Program-made: the position numbers and the translations under genes | In this document: positions 1 through 10,565 of the stretch, piece by piece | Layout of the letters: each line of letters opens with the position of its first letter | Position numbering within the stretch: the stretch's first letter is position 1 | Notes under the pieces: model-generated | The model's database searches: none | What the model saw: the letters and a program-made list of their open reading frames with translations, nothing else | Told to the model about the DNA's origin: nothing | Source: Liriodendron chinense | Lineage: Eukaryota; Streptophyta; Magnoliopsida; Magnoliales; Magnoliaceae | NCBI GenBank assembly: GCA_003013855.2 | Contig: ML058588.1 | Location: forward strand, 2,993,490-3,057,489 | Direction: 5' to 3' | Length of the DNA: 64,000 nucleotides

Positions 1-27
1 ACTATTACTACGTATTGAAAGGGCGCG

Positions 28-525
28 ATGTCAGTGCGGCCCGTACCGTGGGGCCCACTTTGATTATGTATTTGATATCCACGCCGTCCATCCATTTTTT
101 CATATCATTTTAGGGCATGAGACCAAAAACGAAACAGATCCAAATCTCAGGTGGACCATACTGTAGGAAATAGTGTTGATTGAACATCCCACCATTAAAA
201 AGTTCTTAGGGCACATCGTAATGTTTATTTAGAATCTAACCTGTTGATAAGATCAAATAAACCTGGATGAAGAGGAAAAAAAACAAATATCAAATTGATC
301 CAAAACATGTTTGGCCTAATATAAGTTATTAATGGTAAATCACCAATGTTTCCTAAGATACGGCCCATATGAATTTGAATCTGCTCCATTTTTTGGATAA
401 TCTCCTAAAATAATTTTGAACAACAGATGGACGGCGTGGATATAGAATACATGTATCAAGGTGGGCCACACAATAAGGGTTGCACCGTCTTGGGTGATCC
501 CGGGGACGCACCTAATTCGCCACCC
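28..525. repeat. Foldback MULE-type MITE, copy 1
   Basis: The two halves are near reverse complements: GTGGGGCCCAC and CACGCCGTCCATCC near 50-105 are mirrored by GGATGGACGGCGTGG and GTGGGCCAC near 425-470. There is no coding capacity; open frames here are shadows of the repeat. It belongs to the same family as the copies with 9-bp target duplications elsewhere in the window. The outer ends are not well defined. Confidence 0.7.
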
Positions 526-995
526 TATTATAATAGGGTACGTCAGGACCTTAGTCTTTGGATCTGGGGTCATATTCCCATGATCCAAACCGTTTAAATG
601 AAGGGCATCACTTGGATACGGTACAAAAAACAATTCTCTTAAATCTGAAAATTTCAACTCTTTGATCATTCCCCACTTCTCGTTTCAACATGTTCTGTCT
701 TCTTATCCCTTTAACATTTAAAGAGTTGAAATATTTCGATCAGATTTTTTTTTTTTTTTTTTGTGGGTATTTCCAATCCACTCATGGCCCACCGAATAAA
801 CGGTTTAGGTTATTTCAAAACGAACATAACATCTGCTAAGGTCCCTGCGTATCATATCACAGTACGTCTAAAGGTATTCTACCAAACTCCAACCTCTGCG
901 TGTACGCAAGTCAAAAGCTCGTGGTCAACTATATCACGCATGGGCATTTTGGTAAAGTTTTCTATTTTAGGAAGAAGTCCGTATACATACGTCTC
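526..995. other. Intergenic stretch, nothing recognised
   Basis: No gene or clear repeat seen. It contains a run of about 19 T near 746-764. The short open frames overlap each other on both strands and resemble no protein I recognise. Confidence 0.4.
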
Positions 996-1535
996 GGACG
1001 CGGATTGGCAAGTGACCCTAACGCCAGCCCCGAGGCTGGTGTCAAAGCTGTGTCGGGCCCACCATGATGTATGTGTTTTATCCACGCTGTCCATCCACTT
1101 TTCCACCTCATTTTAGGGCATGGTTCCAAAAATTAGGAAGATTAAAATCTCAGGTGGACCACACCACACGAAACAGTGGGAATTGAATTCTTACCGTTGA
1201 AAACTTCTTGGAGGCCACAGAAGTTTGGGATCAAGCTGATATTTGTGTTTTCACTTCATCCAGGTCTATGTGACCTTATCAACAGGTTGGATGGTAAATA
1301 AACATCACGGTGGGCCCTGGGAAGTTTTTGAGGGTGGACGTTCAATCAACATTGTTTTCCTGTGGTGTGGCCCACCTGAGATTTGCATCTGTATCGTTTT
1401 GGTCCCATGCCCTAAAATGAGGTGTAAAAATGGATGGACAGCGCGGATAAAATACATACATCATGGTGGGGCCCACACAGCTTTGGCACCAGCAGCCCCT
1501 GGGCGGGTGTTGGGGTCACTAGCCGATCCGCGTCC
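996..1535. repeat. Foldback MULE-type MITE, copy 2
   Basis: A complete foldback element. It starts GGACGCGGATTGG at 996 and ends with the inverse, GATCCGCGTCC, at about 1535. The long arms pair throughout, including GGTGTCAAAGCTGTGT near 1038 and ACACAGCTTTGGCACC near 1475. I could not match target duplications around this copy. The 145-codon open frame at 1243-1680 is repeat translation. Confidence 0.75.
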
Positions 1536-1655
1536 GCCTATAAGAAAGGGACGGCGCTTACCTAGTTCTTATCGAAATGACCATTATACCCCTAATTCAT
1601 GGGCGCGAGTAATCTCAACGCGACGTCATTCTGGCAAGAAATTACAGTTATTTCA

Positions 1656-2042
1656 TACTCCTTCAGAGTATGAACCTTGATATGCAGGCACTCAGAAAGT
1701 GTATATGTGACATATATTAACTTAAATTAAACCGAGAAACTTACGGAAGATACTCTATATAACTAATAATCCCAAATTTATATTGATTGAACGATTCTAA
1801 CCACTGATTCGTGGATGCTTGTTTGTTGAAATATGACCGTTGGATTTTTTCATTTTAACTGTTCAACAAATATCAAACAATCTGATAGTCAGATAATCAA
1901 ATAGTCTTAATTTTTATCCGAGATACATATCAGATAGGAACCATAATTAGGGAAGTTTAATTTGATTTAATTTTATACCACATAGGCAATTTCTAAGTAA
2001 TTTATAGCTGCCTGCGTATCATCCACCACACTCTGCCAGAGC
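1656..2042. repeat. MITE family B, copy 1
   Basis: This is a noncoding element whose ends carry TTGATATGCAGGCACTCAGAAA and the inverse GCCTGCGTATCATCCACCACACTCTGCCAGAG. The AT-rich core (about ATCTGATAGTCAGATAATCAAATA) recurs at 7.0, 11.6 and 12.3 kb, so this is a dispersed family distinct from the foldback MULE. Confidence 0.6.
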
Positions 2043-2650
2043 AACAAAGCTTTTCTCATTGCTTTATCCTTCTGTACATTGCGTCAGTGTTGGCCAAGTT
2101 ATTTATGCAGTGTTCGCCTAGAGAAGTTCTATGGCACACTCGAATGTTTATTTTGTTTATAAGGGCCAATTATTAAGTGATCCAAACCGTTGATTTTATT
2201 TTAACCATATTTATTGGCCTAATAAAGAGAATTCGTACGATTTAAATCTCAATTCTTTGAATAAATTCCTGTAAAACAACCGGCTAAGAAATGATATTCC
2301 AAAGATTCAGTAGATGGGGCCTTCCAATCGGAGATATTTTAGGTGAATGGTTTGTAAGATGTTGTACTCATCATATCAACGGTTTGGATCACTCGATATT
2401 TGACTTACTAATACAAAATAAAACCCGATCGTACCGTATGGATAGGACCAAAAGGGTCCTATATGTACTTCATTTTGACCTGTATTCATGTGTCTCCCAC
2501 TGTCCGCGAGTTTAGCCCTCTTTTGAACGAAACTTCCAAAACGCCATCGTTCCATTTCAGCTGGACGGGGATCGATGTATGTAACCTTGATATGTAATCA
2601 CCTCCAGGCGCCCGCACCAGTCATACTGGTACATGGCTTTTCTTGATATA
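2043..2650. other. Intergenic; weak inverted repeat
   Basis: No gene seen. AGTGATCCAAACCGTTGAT near 2178 is inverted as ATCAACGGTTTGGATCACT near 2377-2395, suggesting an old MITE of about 230 bp. Confidence 0.4.
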
Positions 2651-3105
2651 CCTGTGCCAGGGCTGTGTGGAGCCCACAGAGATGTCTGTGACAAATCCAC
2701 TCTGTCCATCTGTTTTTAAAGACCACAATAGGACTAGTAGTTTAAAGATCAGACAGATCCAAAACTCAGGTGGGCCACGTCAAATGAAACCGTGGGAACG
2801 AAAAATGACCATAGTTGAAACCTTCTTAGAGCTGACCATGATGTTTATATGCCATCCAAACCGTTCATAGGGTTATTACCACTCAGATAAACTGTAGGCA
2901 CAAATATCATCTTGAATACAAACCTAATTTTGTTACCCGTCAGACATTCAATCCCCACTGTTTAGTGTTGTATGGCTCACATGAATTTTGGATCTGCCTG
3001 ATTTTTAGATTCCTGTTCTATTGTGGTCTTGCAAAACAGATGGATGGAGTGGATTTGTCATAGACATCCATGTGGGCCCCACATAGCTTCACTTTCACTA
3101 AAAGA
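2651..3105. repeat. Foldback MULE-type MITE, copy 3 (diverged)
   Basis: Left arm GGAGCCCACAGAGATGTCTGTG near 2671 is mirrored by CATAGACATCCATGTGGGCCCC near 3060-3080. CAGATCCAAAACTCAGGTGGGCCAC near 2755 also pairs with its inverse near 2980. An older, more diverged copy. Confidence 0.65.
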
Positions 3106-4511
3106 CCTTCTCATGGTCCAAGCATAATGATGGACAAAGTTATGGTCGAAGTCAGATCAAAAGGTCCAACATATTATAGCTTTCAATGACTATAACTTTC
3201 CCAGCAAATGTACATTATATACACATCATATATTGTTGGAATGCTATAAACAATTGGAAATCATTGTCGAATGTTCAAGGCTGCTTTGTTATTAAGCAAA
3301 TTTTGGTCTAATAAAATTGTTAGTTAGGAAATTTAATTCTTAGAGTTGTTGTATTAGTAAGATTAAAAATAAGGAGACAACTTCTATATAAGAGCTAGCT
3401 AGTGCATACGTAGAAGCCCTCTCTTTACTTATTGAATAAAGTAATTTTAATTTTAATTTTATTTATTTATTTTTTCTTTCACCTTACTACCATCTTTTTT
3501 TTCCTTCTTCTTTTCTTCTGTATACATGTGAAGACCCTCTCTCTGTACTTTAGCTTATATAAAGCAATGTAATTCGGGGAGCCAAATGCTTTTCAGCTAA
3601 TTAGATACCAAATAAGACATATGAAAATCCCATGGACAAAGAAAATTGTGGATTTATGCAAATCAAGTAGTGCCTCATGAGGATGAAAAAGAAGAGTAGC
3701 TCTATTGCAATTAAGGAGTGCCTTTTGAGGATGAAGAAAAAGACCAGACCTATGAATTCAACGTTAAATTACTTAATAGATCTATGAATAGATCAACCGA
3801 TGAATTTGCAATTGAACTAAAAAATTCTAATTAAAATAGAAGATTAGTTGATGATTGGCCCATGACAGAAAGGGTTGATGGATTACCGGATATAGAAGTT
3901 TAGATGACTAAGAAAATTGATACTATTCATAATTGTCCCGTCGATCTATAAGGAAATCACAACCCTTCTACGTTCTTCTTAGATAGTTGATGTTAATTAA
4001 GAGCAACTAATTATAAATTCATTATTGCAAAAGAGGTAGAAGTTGATACTCTAAACACAAAGTATCGTAAAAACGGAAGGTAAGGTTTCACTTTTTAAAG
4101 TTTCATCACACTTACAAAATTCCAATCCAATGTATAGAAAGTTATTCATATTATGCATATAACATGCTACTAGAAGGTTATCGATGAGTTTTATGCCTCA
4201 TCTAATGCCAAAAGTTATTAGCCCTTGAATGGTTTTACAAAATAAGGCTATTTAAGGACTTAATTTTGATTTTAAATTTTAAATTTGTATAGTAAATTAT
4301 GATTTTTGTATATTTTTTTATTTAAGGCTTAAAAAGTCTCTTGTAATAACTTAAAGTCTTTGTTTGAGTTATAGGAGAGATTTGAGCCAATTTAAATGTC
4401 ATTTACTAATTTGGAAAGCTTACGAAGAAAAGTTGCTATTTTAAAAAAGCTTACTAAAAAAGTTATTATTTAAACATCATTTGTTATTTTTGGAAAACTT
4501 ACTAAGAAAAG
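3106..4511. other. AT-rich intergenic stretch, no gene seen
   Basis: AT-rich, with many stops in all frames. The stretch around 3380-3600 (TATATAAGAGCT, a leader-like pyrimidine tract, GTGAAGACCCTCTCTC repeated in partial form) is reminiscent of a decayed LTR, but no paired LTR, primer site or protein domain was found. Confidence 0.35.

Positions 4512-4545
<34 letters not shown>
4512..4545. repeat. (CT)n microsatellite
   Basis: About 16 uninterrupted CT units. Confidence 0.9.
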
Positions 4546-4548
<3 letters not shown>

Positions 4549-4554
4549 AGAGAG

Positions 4555-4946
4555 AAGCTTTTTGGCTTGATCAGTGGTCCATTGAGCTTGAGCTTGGCTT
4601 GGCTTGAGTATCAAGCTTAAAACAGTTGCTCAAGCTTGGCTTGTTGGTCGATCGAGCTTTATTAAGCTAAGCCGAGATTTGCTCTTTTTTTTTTTTTTTT
4701 TTTTATCCAACCCAGCTTCAATTCGACTAATTTTTTCCAAAACTAGTCTCATTTTAAGTTATTCTCTATTTTTTAATAAAATAGTTTAAAAAATAAGAAA
4801 AAAATCTTCAAAAACTTACTTGTTTGGAAAGAATGAAACTACAATCCACGAATGGGTGGGTGCATGCGACATGCCGTGTGAGTGGACTGAGCTCGGGTGA
4901 GACGTGGTTAGGTGACCGTGTTAGGGTTTTGTTTTAAAATACAAAA

Positions 4947-5030
<84 letters not shown>

Positions 5031-5173
5031 AAGCTAAGCTAAGCTTATATATGCTTGAGCTTGGCTTATTTTTGAAAGAGCTTTCAAAATCAAGTCGTAC
5101 TTGATCGAACTACCCTACAAGCTAAGCCAAACAGAGCAAGTTTTTCGAGCTAACTTGGTTTGTGTGCAGCTCT
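4555..5173. repeat. Probable hAT-like element rich in GGCTTGAGC
   Basis: Degenerate repeats of GGCTTGAGCTTGG face AAGCTAAGCCAA at the right. The right end reads GTGTGCAGCTCTA, the inverse of a TAGAGCTGCACAC terminus like the TAGGGCTGTACACGAG end near 8190. It contains a long TA tract. The left end is not resolved. Confidence 0.45.
4950..5026. repeat. (TA)n microsatellite
   Basis: About 38 uninterrupted TA units, inside the GGCTTGAGC-rich element. Confidence 0.9.
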
Positions 5174-6611
5174 AATCATAGAGGAACAATGGTGATCTCT
5201 TTCCCTCCTTTTACCATTCACCTTCTATGCCAAGGCGCTTATAGGTGGTCAGTTTGCAATAGCCTTTCAATACAGCATTTATTTCTAAGACCATGGCTAT
5301 CGTCTACTAATTACATTATGTATGGATGGTTACACATGGGCCCATGCGGCGCAGTCATTTGGGCAATCACTAATAGACATGAACCCCATGAGGTGGTTCC
5401 AACATCATCCTTTGCATCATCATTAGATCAACAAACCGCTCCTTGGATCCATTACTTTGTTTCTTATTTGATCGAGGTCCCATTTAGGAAAGTTGCATAG
5501 ATTCATCACTCGATCACTTATGCATGTGTAGCCCACTACAATATCTTCATGTCATACAAATGACAAGTTGAACGGGTGTCACATAGGCAAGGCATACAAC
5601 TTGGTGGTGTGCATTTATGTACAATGATTCATTATAAATGCATATTACATGCAATAGTTCCATCTTCTATAGTGATATGTCACCAATGAAAAAGTATCAT
5701 ACATACATATAAGACATGAAAGACATAGACAATGATGAAAAATTATTATTCCATGCAAAAAAATCTTTATTTTTTACCATGGATCTCAAAGCCGCACAAT
5801 ATGATTTTTCATTAACAACATGTCATTAATAGGCCACATCCATTCAGCATTATAAATACAATAAGCCATGATCCAAAACTCACGCCATTCTGCTTATCAA
5901 GTCGGCCACATTCCTGAAATTAATCAACAACCTACGGGCCCATCGGCCTAGCTCAACATATATATATATATCTACACACACACACACGGTATGTGTGTGT
6001 GCGCGCGCGCCTGGTGAGTAGTTTCCATGGTAGTGATGCCTTACTCAAGTGGCATACTGGCAAGGTACCACAATTTGTGGTACGGAAGATCATGTATGTG
6101 ATCCGTTCGGACAAAATATCAGTCCAATTGTGATCTGGTGGACATCCAAACGCAAAATTTATTTTTCTCAAATGGTGAAAATGCGACTGCCTCATGTTCA
6201 TTTAGGGCAGTCCATCGGGTAGGAAAACATCATAGTCATTCACTTCCATACGGTTGACCACCACACATAATGAGGTGGGCCACCTTTGTTATAGTCTAAG
6301 CGACCGTGGTTAGAAATTTCTATGATGATCATTTATATCCAAGGGAAAATGTGATCATAGCACATGTGAAACACTGACAGATGTGTTAGATCTGGCCTTT
6401 CATCAGATGACACGCCTCGTTTCTGCACCTTGGTCAAAAGACCATTATTCCACGTCAGCTCGTTAGGTGGGACTTTAATGTGGAATTTGGATTGTTGATA
6501 TTTTTTTTAGTTGTCCACCTTTCCTACCTTTGTGACCCAAAAATGATCAATGGATCAGCTCGATTTTTGGAGCAGAGCACTTAAATGAGGACGTGAATTT
6601 GCTACTGCTGT
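5174..6611. other. Intergenic stretch, no gene seen
   Basis: No recognisable gene. The 112-codon open frame at 5162-5500 matches no family I know and has no clear start context. A compound microsatellite lies at about 5958-6011: TA, then CA, then TG, then GC units in series. Confidence 0.35.
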
Positions 6612-6990
6612 TGTGGGGCCACTGTGATGTGTGTAGGACATCTACTACATCCATCATTTGGATCACCTCATGGTAGGATATGCATCCAAAAATCAGGCCG
6701 ATCCACAACTCAAGTGGACCACATCACAGAGAAAAGTAGGGATGGGAATGCCTACTGTTGAAACTTCTGAGGACCCACCGAGATTTTGCATAGCTGATAT
6801 TTGGTTTTCCCACCATGATGAACGGGTTGGATGGCATATAAACACCATGTTTGGCCTCAGGAAGGTTTAAGTGGTGGGCGTTTCCACTCCTACTATTTCA
6901 TGTGACTCGCTTGAGTTTTGGATTAGCCTGGTTTTTGGGCTCACGTTATAACACGAGCGGCAAACGATGGACGGTGTGGATGGCAGAAAA
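6612..6990. repeat. Foldback MULE-type MITE, copy 4
   Basis: The left arm starts GTGGGGCCACTGTGATGTG and pairs with the right arm ending near GATGGACGGTGTGGATGG. The middle contains the family's ATGAACGGGTTGGATGGC motif. The right terminus is diverged. Confidence 0.65.
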
Positions 6991-7019
6991 ACAGGTCGCG
7001 GGTATCGAAATGGGGAGTT

Positions 7020-7247
7020 CAATTGATACTATGGCTGATTATGACACTTGATATGCAGGCAACTTGAAATGGTAAACGTAGTATATATTAACTCAAAAGT
7101 AAACAGGTTTCTGATACGTGGAAACAGGTTTGTGAAATAAGACCGCTGATATTTTTCATTATTAACTGTCCAACAAAGGCCCATCTGATCATCGGATGAT
7201 TAAATAAGCTTAATATCCATCACGCTGCCAGAGAAACGAAGTACTGG
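7020..7247. repeat. MITE family B, copy 2
   Basis: Carries the family B end CTTGATATGCAGGCAACTTG near 7050 and the CGCTGCCAGAG end near 7224. It is internally shorter than the 1.7-kb copy. The following foldback MULE inserted at its right edge. Confidence 0.5.
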
Positions 7248-7750
7248 ACGCTGATTGGTACTAACTCAGGACGCTATACCGTATTGATTAAACTTATGGG
7301 CCCCACTGTGATGTATGTGTCTTATCCATGCCGTCCATCCATTTTATCAGATAATGTTAAGGCATGATTCCAAAATCGAAGCATATCCAAAGCTCAAGTG
7401 GACCACAACACAGGAAACAGTGGAAGTTGAATCCTTACCGTTGAAAAATTCTTGGGGCCACAGAAGTTTTGGATCAACCTGATATTTCTGTTTTCTCTTC
7501 ATCCATATGTGTTGACCTTATGAACAGGTTTGATGACAAATAAACATCACCGCAGGCACTTAGAAAGGTTTCAACGGTGTGGATATCATTATCCCTACTG
7601 TGTTGTGTGTGGTGATCCACTTAAACTTTGGATATGCTTCGATTTTGGGATCATACCCTAAAATGGGCTGATAAAACGGGTGGACATCGTGGATAAGAAA
7701 CATACATCACAGTTGGCCCCACAGAGTTTACCAAGGAGGCAATCCGCGTC
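7246..7750. repeat. Foldback MULE-type MITE with perfect 9-bp target duplication, copy 5
   Basis: The 505-bp element begins GGACGCTGATTGG and ends with the inverse CAATCCGCGTC. It is flanked by identical 9-bp duplications CGAAGTACT (7237-7245 and 7751-7759). The arms pair almost end to end (GGGCCCCACTGTGATGTATG against CATACATCACAGTTGGCCCC). A 9-bp duplication is characteristic of the Mutator superfamily, which supports classing the family as nonautonomous MULEs. Confidence 0.85.
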
Positions 7751-7784
7751 CGAAGTACTTCAAGAGTCAAGACTGAGTACTGGG

Positions 7785-8135
7785 CCAATTAGGTGGATCC
7801 ACAGGAAACAGTGGTGATTGAATATCCACTATAGAAAACTTTCTAGGGCCTACTGGAAGAAGATCCGTAATTTTTATCTGCAATCCAACCCGTTGATAAG
7901 GTAAATAATACCCGGATAAAGTGAAAATAGCAAGATTAGATTGTTCAAGAACTTTAATGGCCCACAAAAAGTTTTTAATGGTAATTTACCACCTTCTTCT
8001 GTGGTGTGATCCATCGGAGATTAACATCTTCTTACAATTTGGCATAACTTCCTAAAATGAACTGAAAAAACGGATGGACGGCGTGGATATGTAATAAATT
8101 TATCAAGGTGGGACCCACATGGTAAGGGTAACACT
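7785..8135. repeat. Foldback MULE-type MITE, truncated copy 6
   Basis: It begins inside the left arm (GTGGATCCACAGGAAACAGTGG) and runs to the right terminus GTGGGACCCACATGGTAAGGGTAACAC. The left end is missing, probably lost before or when copy 5 settled beside it. Confidence 0.6.
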
Positions 8136-8184
8136 CTTACATTTTGGAATAACTTCAGAAAATAAACTAAAAAAACAGAGGGAT

Positions 8185-8617
8185 GGCTAGGGCTGTACAC
8201 GAGTTGAGCTTTGCTCTGCTCATTGCTTGGCGAACCACCCAGCCCTTGCTCGGTACTCAACTGCACTCGGTTGATCGAATGTAGAGCTGAGCATGAATCG
8301 AGTTAGCTCGGTTAGCTCGCTCAATTTGGCTTGTTCCAGCTCGATTTGGCTTGATTCGGAGGAAGGGTTCGAATAGAGCTGAGCGAACTTCCCTAACTTG
8401 TTTCATAGTTCGAGCCGCACACGAGCATGCCCAAGCTCGGCTCAATTCGGCTTAAAGCTCGGCTCGTTCATAGCCCGATTCGGCTCGTTCAATTCGACTC
8501 GATTTTGAACTTAAAACCTAAAATTCTAAAACCCTAAAATCCTCCTCATTTTGAACGAGCGCTCCCTTCCCTCCCCAAAACCCTAACTCTATTCAGTCGG
8601 CCACCCACCTACCAACC

Positions 8618-8657
<40 letters not shown>

Positions 8658-8672
8658 AATCTGCCCGGCAAC

Positions 8673-8711
<39 letters not shown>

Positions 8712-8986
8712 GTTCATCCGGCGACCTTTGTTGTCCGGTCATTTCTCAATCTTTCTATTTCTCTCTGAAATTTTTTGAACATGTGTAAAAATTGTGTACA
8801 AGCTTGTCTCTTAGCTCGAATTTATTTTGAAAGGCTCGAACTCGGCTCGAAGCTTGGCCGAGCCAGCTCGAACATCAAAGTCCAGCTCGATGGCCGAGCC
8901 AAGCCGAACACAAGCTAGGCTATTCATCGACCGAGCCTAGCTCGAACATGGCTGAGCTCAGCTCAGCTCGGTTCATGCTCACCTCT
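8185..8986. repeat. hAT-like MITE(s) rich in GCTCGAGC motifs
   Basis: An inner element runs from about 8282 (TAGAGCTGAGCATGAATCGAG) to about 8986 (CTCGGTTCATGCTCACCTCTAG), whose ends are inverted copies. A further start-like end TAGGGCTGTACACGAG lies at about 8190, suggesting nesting. Two (CT)n tracts lie inside, at about 8620-8654 and 8676-8709. Confidence 0.6.
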
Positions 8987-9291
8987 AGTCGAGTGTGGAC
9001 CTGCTCGATCAGCAGACCGAGCGAGTTCGAGTCTTTTGAGGTGAGTTCGAGTTTGAGTTTTTGTCCGAAAACCTATGTAAAAAAATGAAGGGGAAAAGGA
9101 GATTACTGGCGTTGAGCAGACATGCAGGTTGGGAAGGTTAGGGGGTGGCCGGCGTCGAGCGGACAGGAAGGCCGCAGGGCAGCTCAGGGGGTGGCCAGTG
9201 TCGAGTTGAGATTTGACTCTAGAGAGGAGGAGGGAGGGAGGGAGGGAGGGAGTGCTAAAGTGGGTCATGAGGGTGGTCTGGTAGGTCCGAG

Positions 9292-9604
9292 TAGGGCTAT
9301 CAATGGCATGGATCTTGATCTGTATCCGATCCATATCCGATCCGATTTAATCGGATTCAGATCAATAATCGGATAATCGGGTTGGAAACGGATACCTAAA
9401 TATGATCCGTTTAATATTCGGGTCGGTTTCGGATCAAGCTTGATCCGGCCTGTTAATGACCCGACCCGACCTAATTAAAATAAATAAATAAAAAAGCTGT
9501 CTCCTTCGTCTCTCTCCGGATCATATACTTGTGATCCGAATCAGATTCGGGTCGGATATGGATCATCACTGATTCGGCCTATATCCGACCCGTTGACAGC
9601 CCTA
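9292..9604. repeat. hAT MITE with 8-bp target duplication
   Basis: The 313-bp element has inverted ends TAGGGCTATCAATGG and CCGTTGACAGCCCTA and internal ATCCGATCC repeats. The flanks GGTCCGAG (9284-9291) and GGGCCGAG (9605-9612) form an 8-bp duplication with one mismatch, as expected for hAT elements. Confidence 0.8.
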
Positions 9605-9630
9605 GGGCCGAGTGGGAGATTAGGGGTTTT

Positions 9631-9661
<31 letters not shown>

Positions 9662-9972
9662 GGTTTAAGATTAGGGAGCTGGAGTAGTTAGACGTTTTTT
9701 TTCTTCTTCTTTTTTTTCAAATGAAAATTGGAGGATTTTTTTTTTTTTTTTTGGTATTTATACTCCAAGTCTTCACGTTACGATCTGAGTCGAGCCGAGT
9801 TAAATCAAGCCTATTTCAAGTCACTCAATGAGTCGAGTTGAGTCGAGCGTGGCCCTACTGAATGCTCAACTCAAATTCATTCCAGCACCCCAAATTTGAC
9901 TAGACTCCAACTCAAACTCACTTCTGATCCTTGCCGAGAAGAGCCTGTATTTCGAGCGTAACTCTTGTACAT
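9605..9972. other. Intergenic with a T14-G23 homopolymer junction
   Basis: A run of 14 T (9627-9640) is followed at once by 23 G (9641-9663), then TTTAAGATTAGGG. Two further T runs follow near 9700-9755. No gene seen. A (GGGA)n tract lies just upstream at about 9229-9250. Confidence 0.6.
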
Positions 9973-10065
9973 CTCTGGGTGTTACCCGGCCAACTTTGGT
10001 GAGTGTTACCGGCACCATGTGGGTCCCACCTTTGATAAATTTATTATATATCCACACCGTTCCTC
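9973..10065. repeat. Truncated foldback MULE end in the receptor kinase promoter
   Basis: GGGTGTTACCCGGCCAACTTTGGTGAGTGTTACCGG followed by GTGGGTCCCACCTTTGAT matches the left end and start of the arm of the family member at 37.2 kb. The rest of the element is absent. It lies about 500 bp upstream of the kinase start codon. Confidence 0.55.
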
Positions 10066-10565
10066 TCCCTTAAAAACTTGCATCGATTCGGTTATTTCAC
10101 CCAGAAACAGGGGTATTTTCGTCTGTTTCCCTCGTCTATCCTTCCTTTGCAGAAAGTCAAGGGTATTTCCGTCACTCAGCAATAAAAAATCGCAGGCTCG
10201 AATGTATTTACTGTTGGAGGTGGAAAGACAGAGAGAAGCGTAAAAAGATAGAAGCTTTCCTGAAATTCCAGACCCCCTTTTCCTTTCTCCTCAAAACCAA
10301 ACCCTAAATTCCAAAACGAAGTACAAGGAACGGAGAAACGAGCAATCACAGTCGCGACGAAATCTACGATTCTCCTAAATCTCACAGAAATTTCAAATCA
10401 TTTTCAAGAATTGCAGAGGAGATCCTTTTCACGCCGTCGATCAATCCGCAGCCCTCGATTTTCAGCCGTCCGATCTTTCCCCATCGATCACTCAAATCAT
10501 CTGCAAAATCGAAGCTTTTTTGCAGCTTACTGAGTCGAAAAATCCCGTATTTTCTACTCCGGAAG
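10066..10565 (+). promoter_or_regulatory. Upstream region and 5' leader of the receptor kinase gene
   Basis: A pyrimidine-rich leader precedes the ATG. It holds AAACCCTAA at 10299-10307, a telo-box-like motif common near plant transcription starts. A convincing TATA box is not visible, so the transcription start is not placed. Open frames on the minus strand here are antisense shadows. Confidence 0.4.

Noticed and set aside
340..1680. Several open frames of 75-145 codons on both strands
   Set aside because: They coincide with foldback repeat arms, occur on opposite strands of the same palindrome and have no recognisable domains.
5162..5500. 112-codon open frame as a possible gene
   Set aside because: No family resemblance, no start context, no plausible splice partner seen, and a repeat end overlaps its start.
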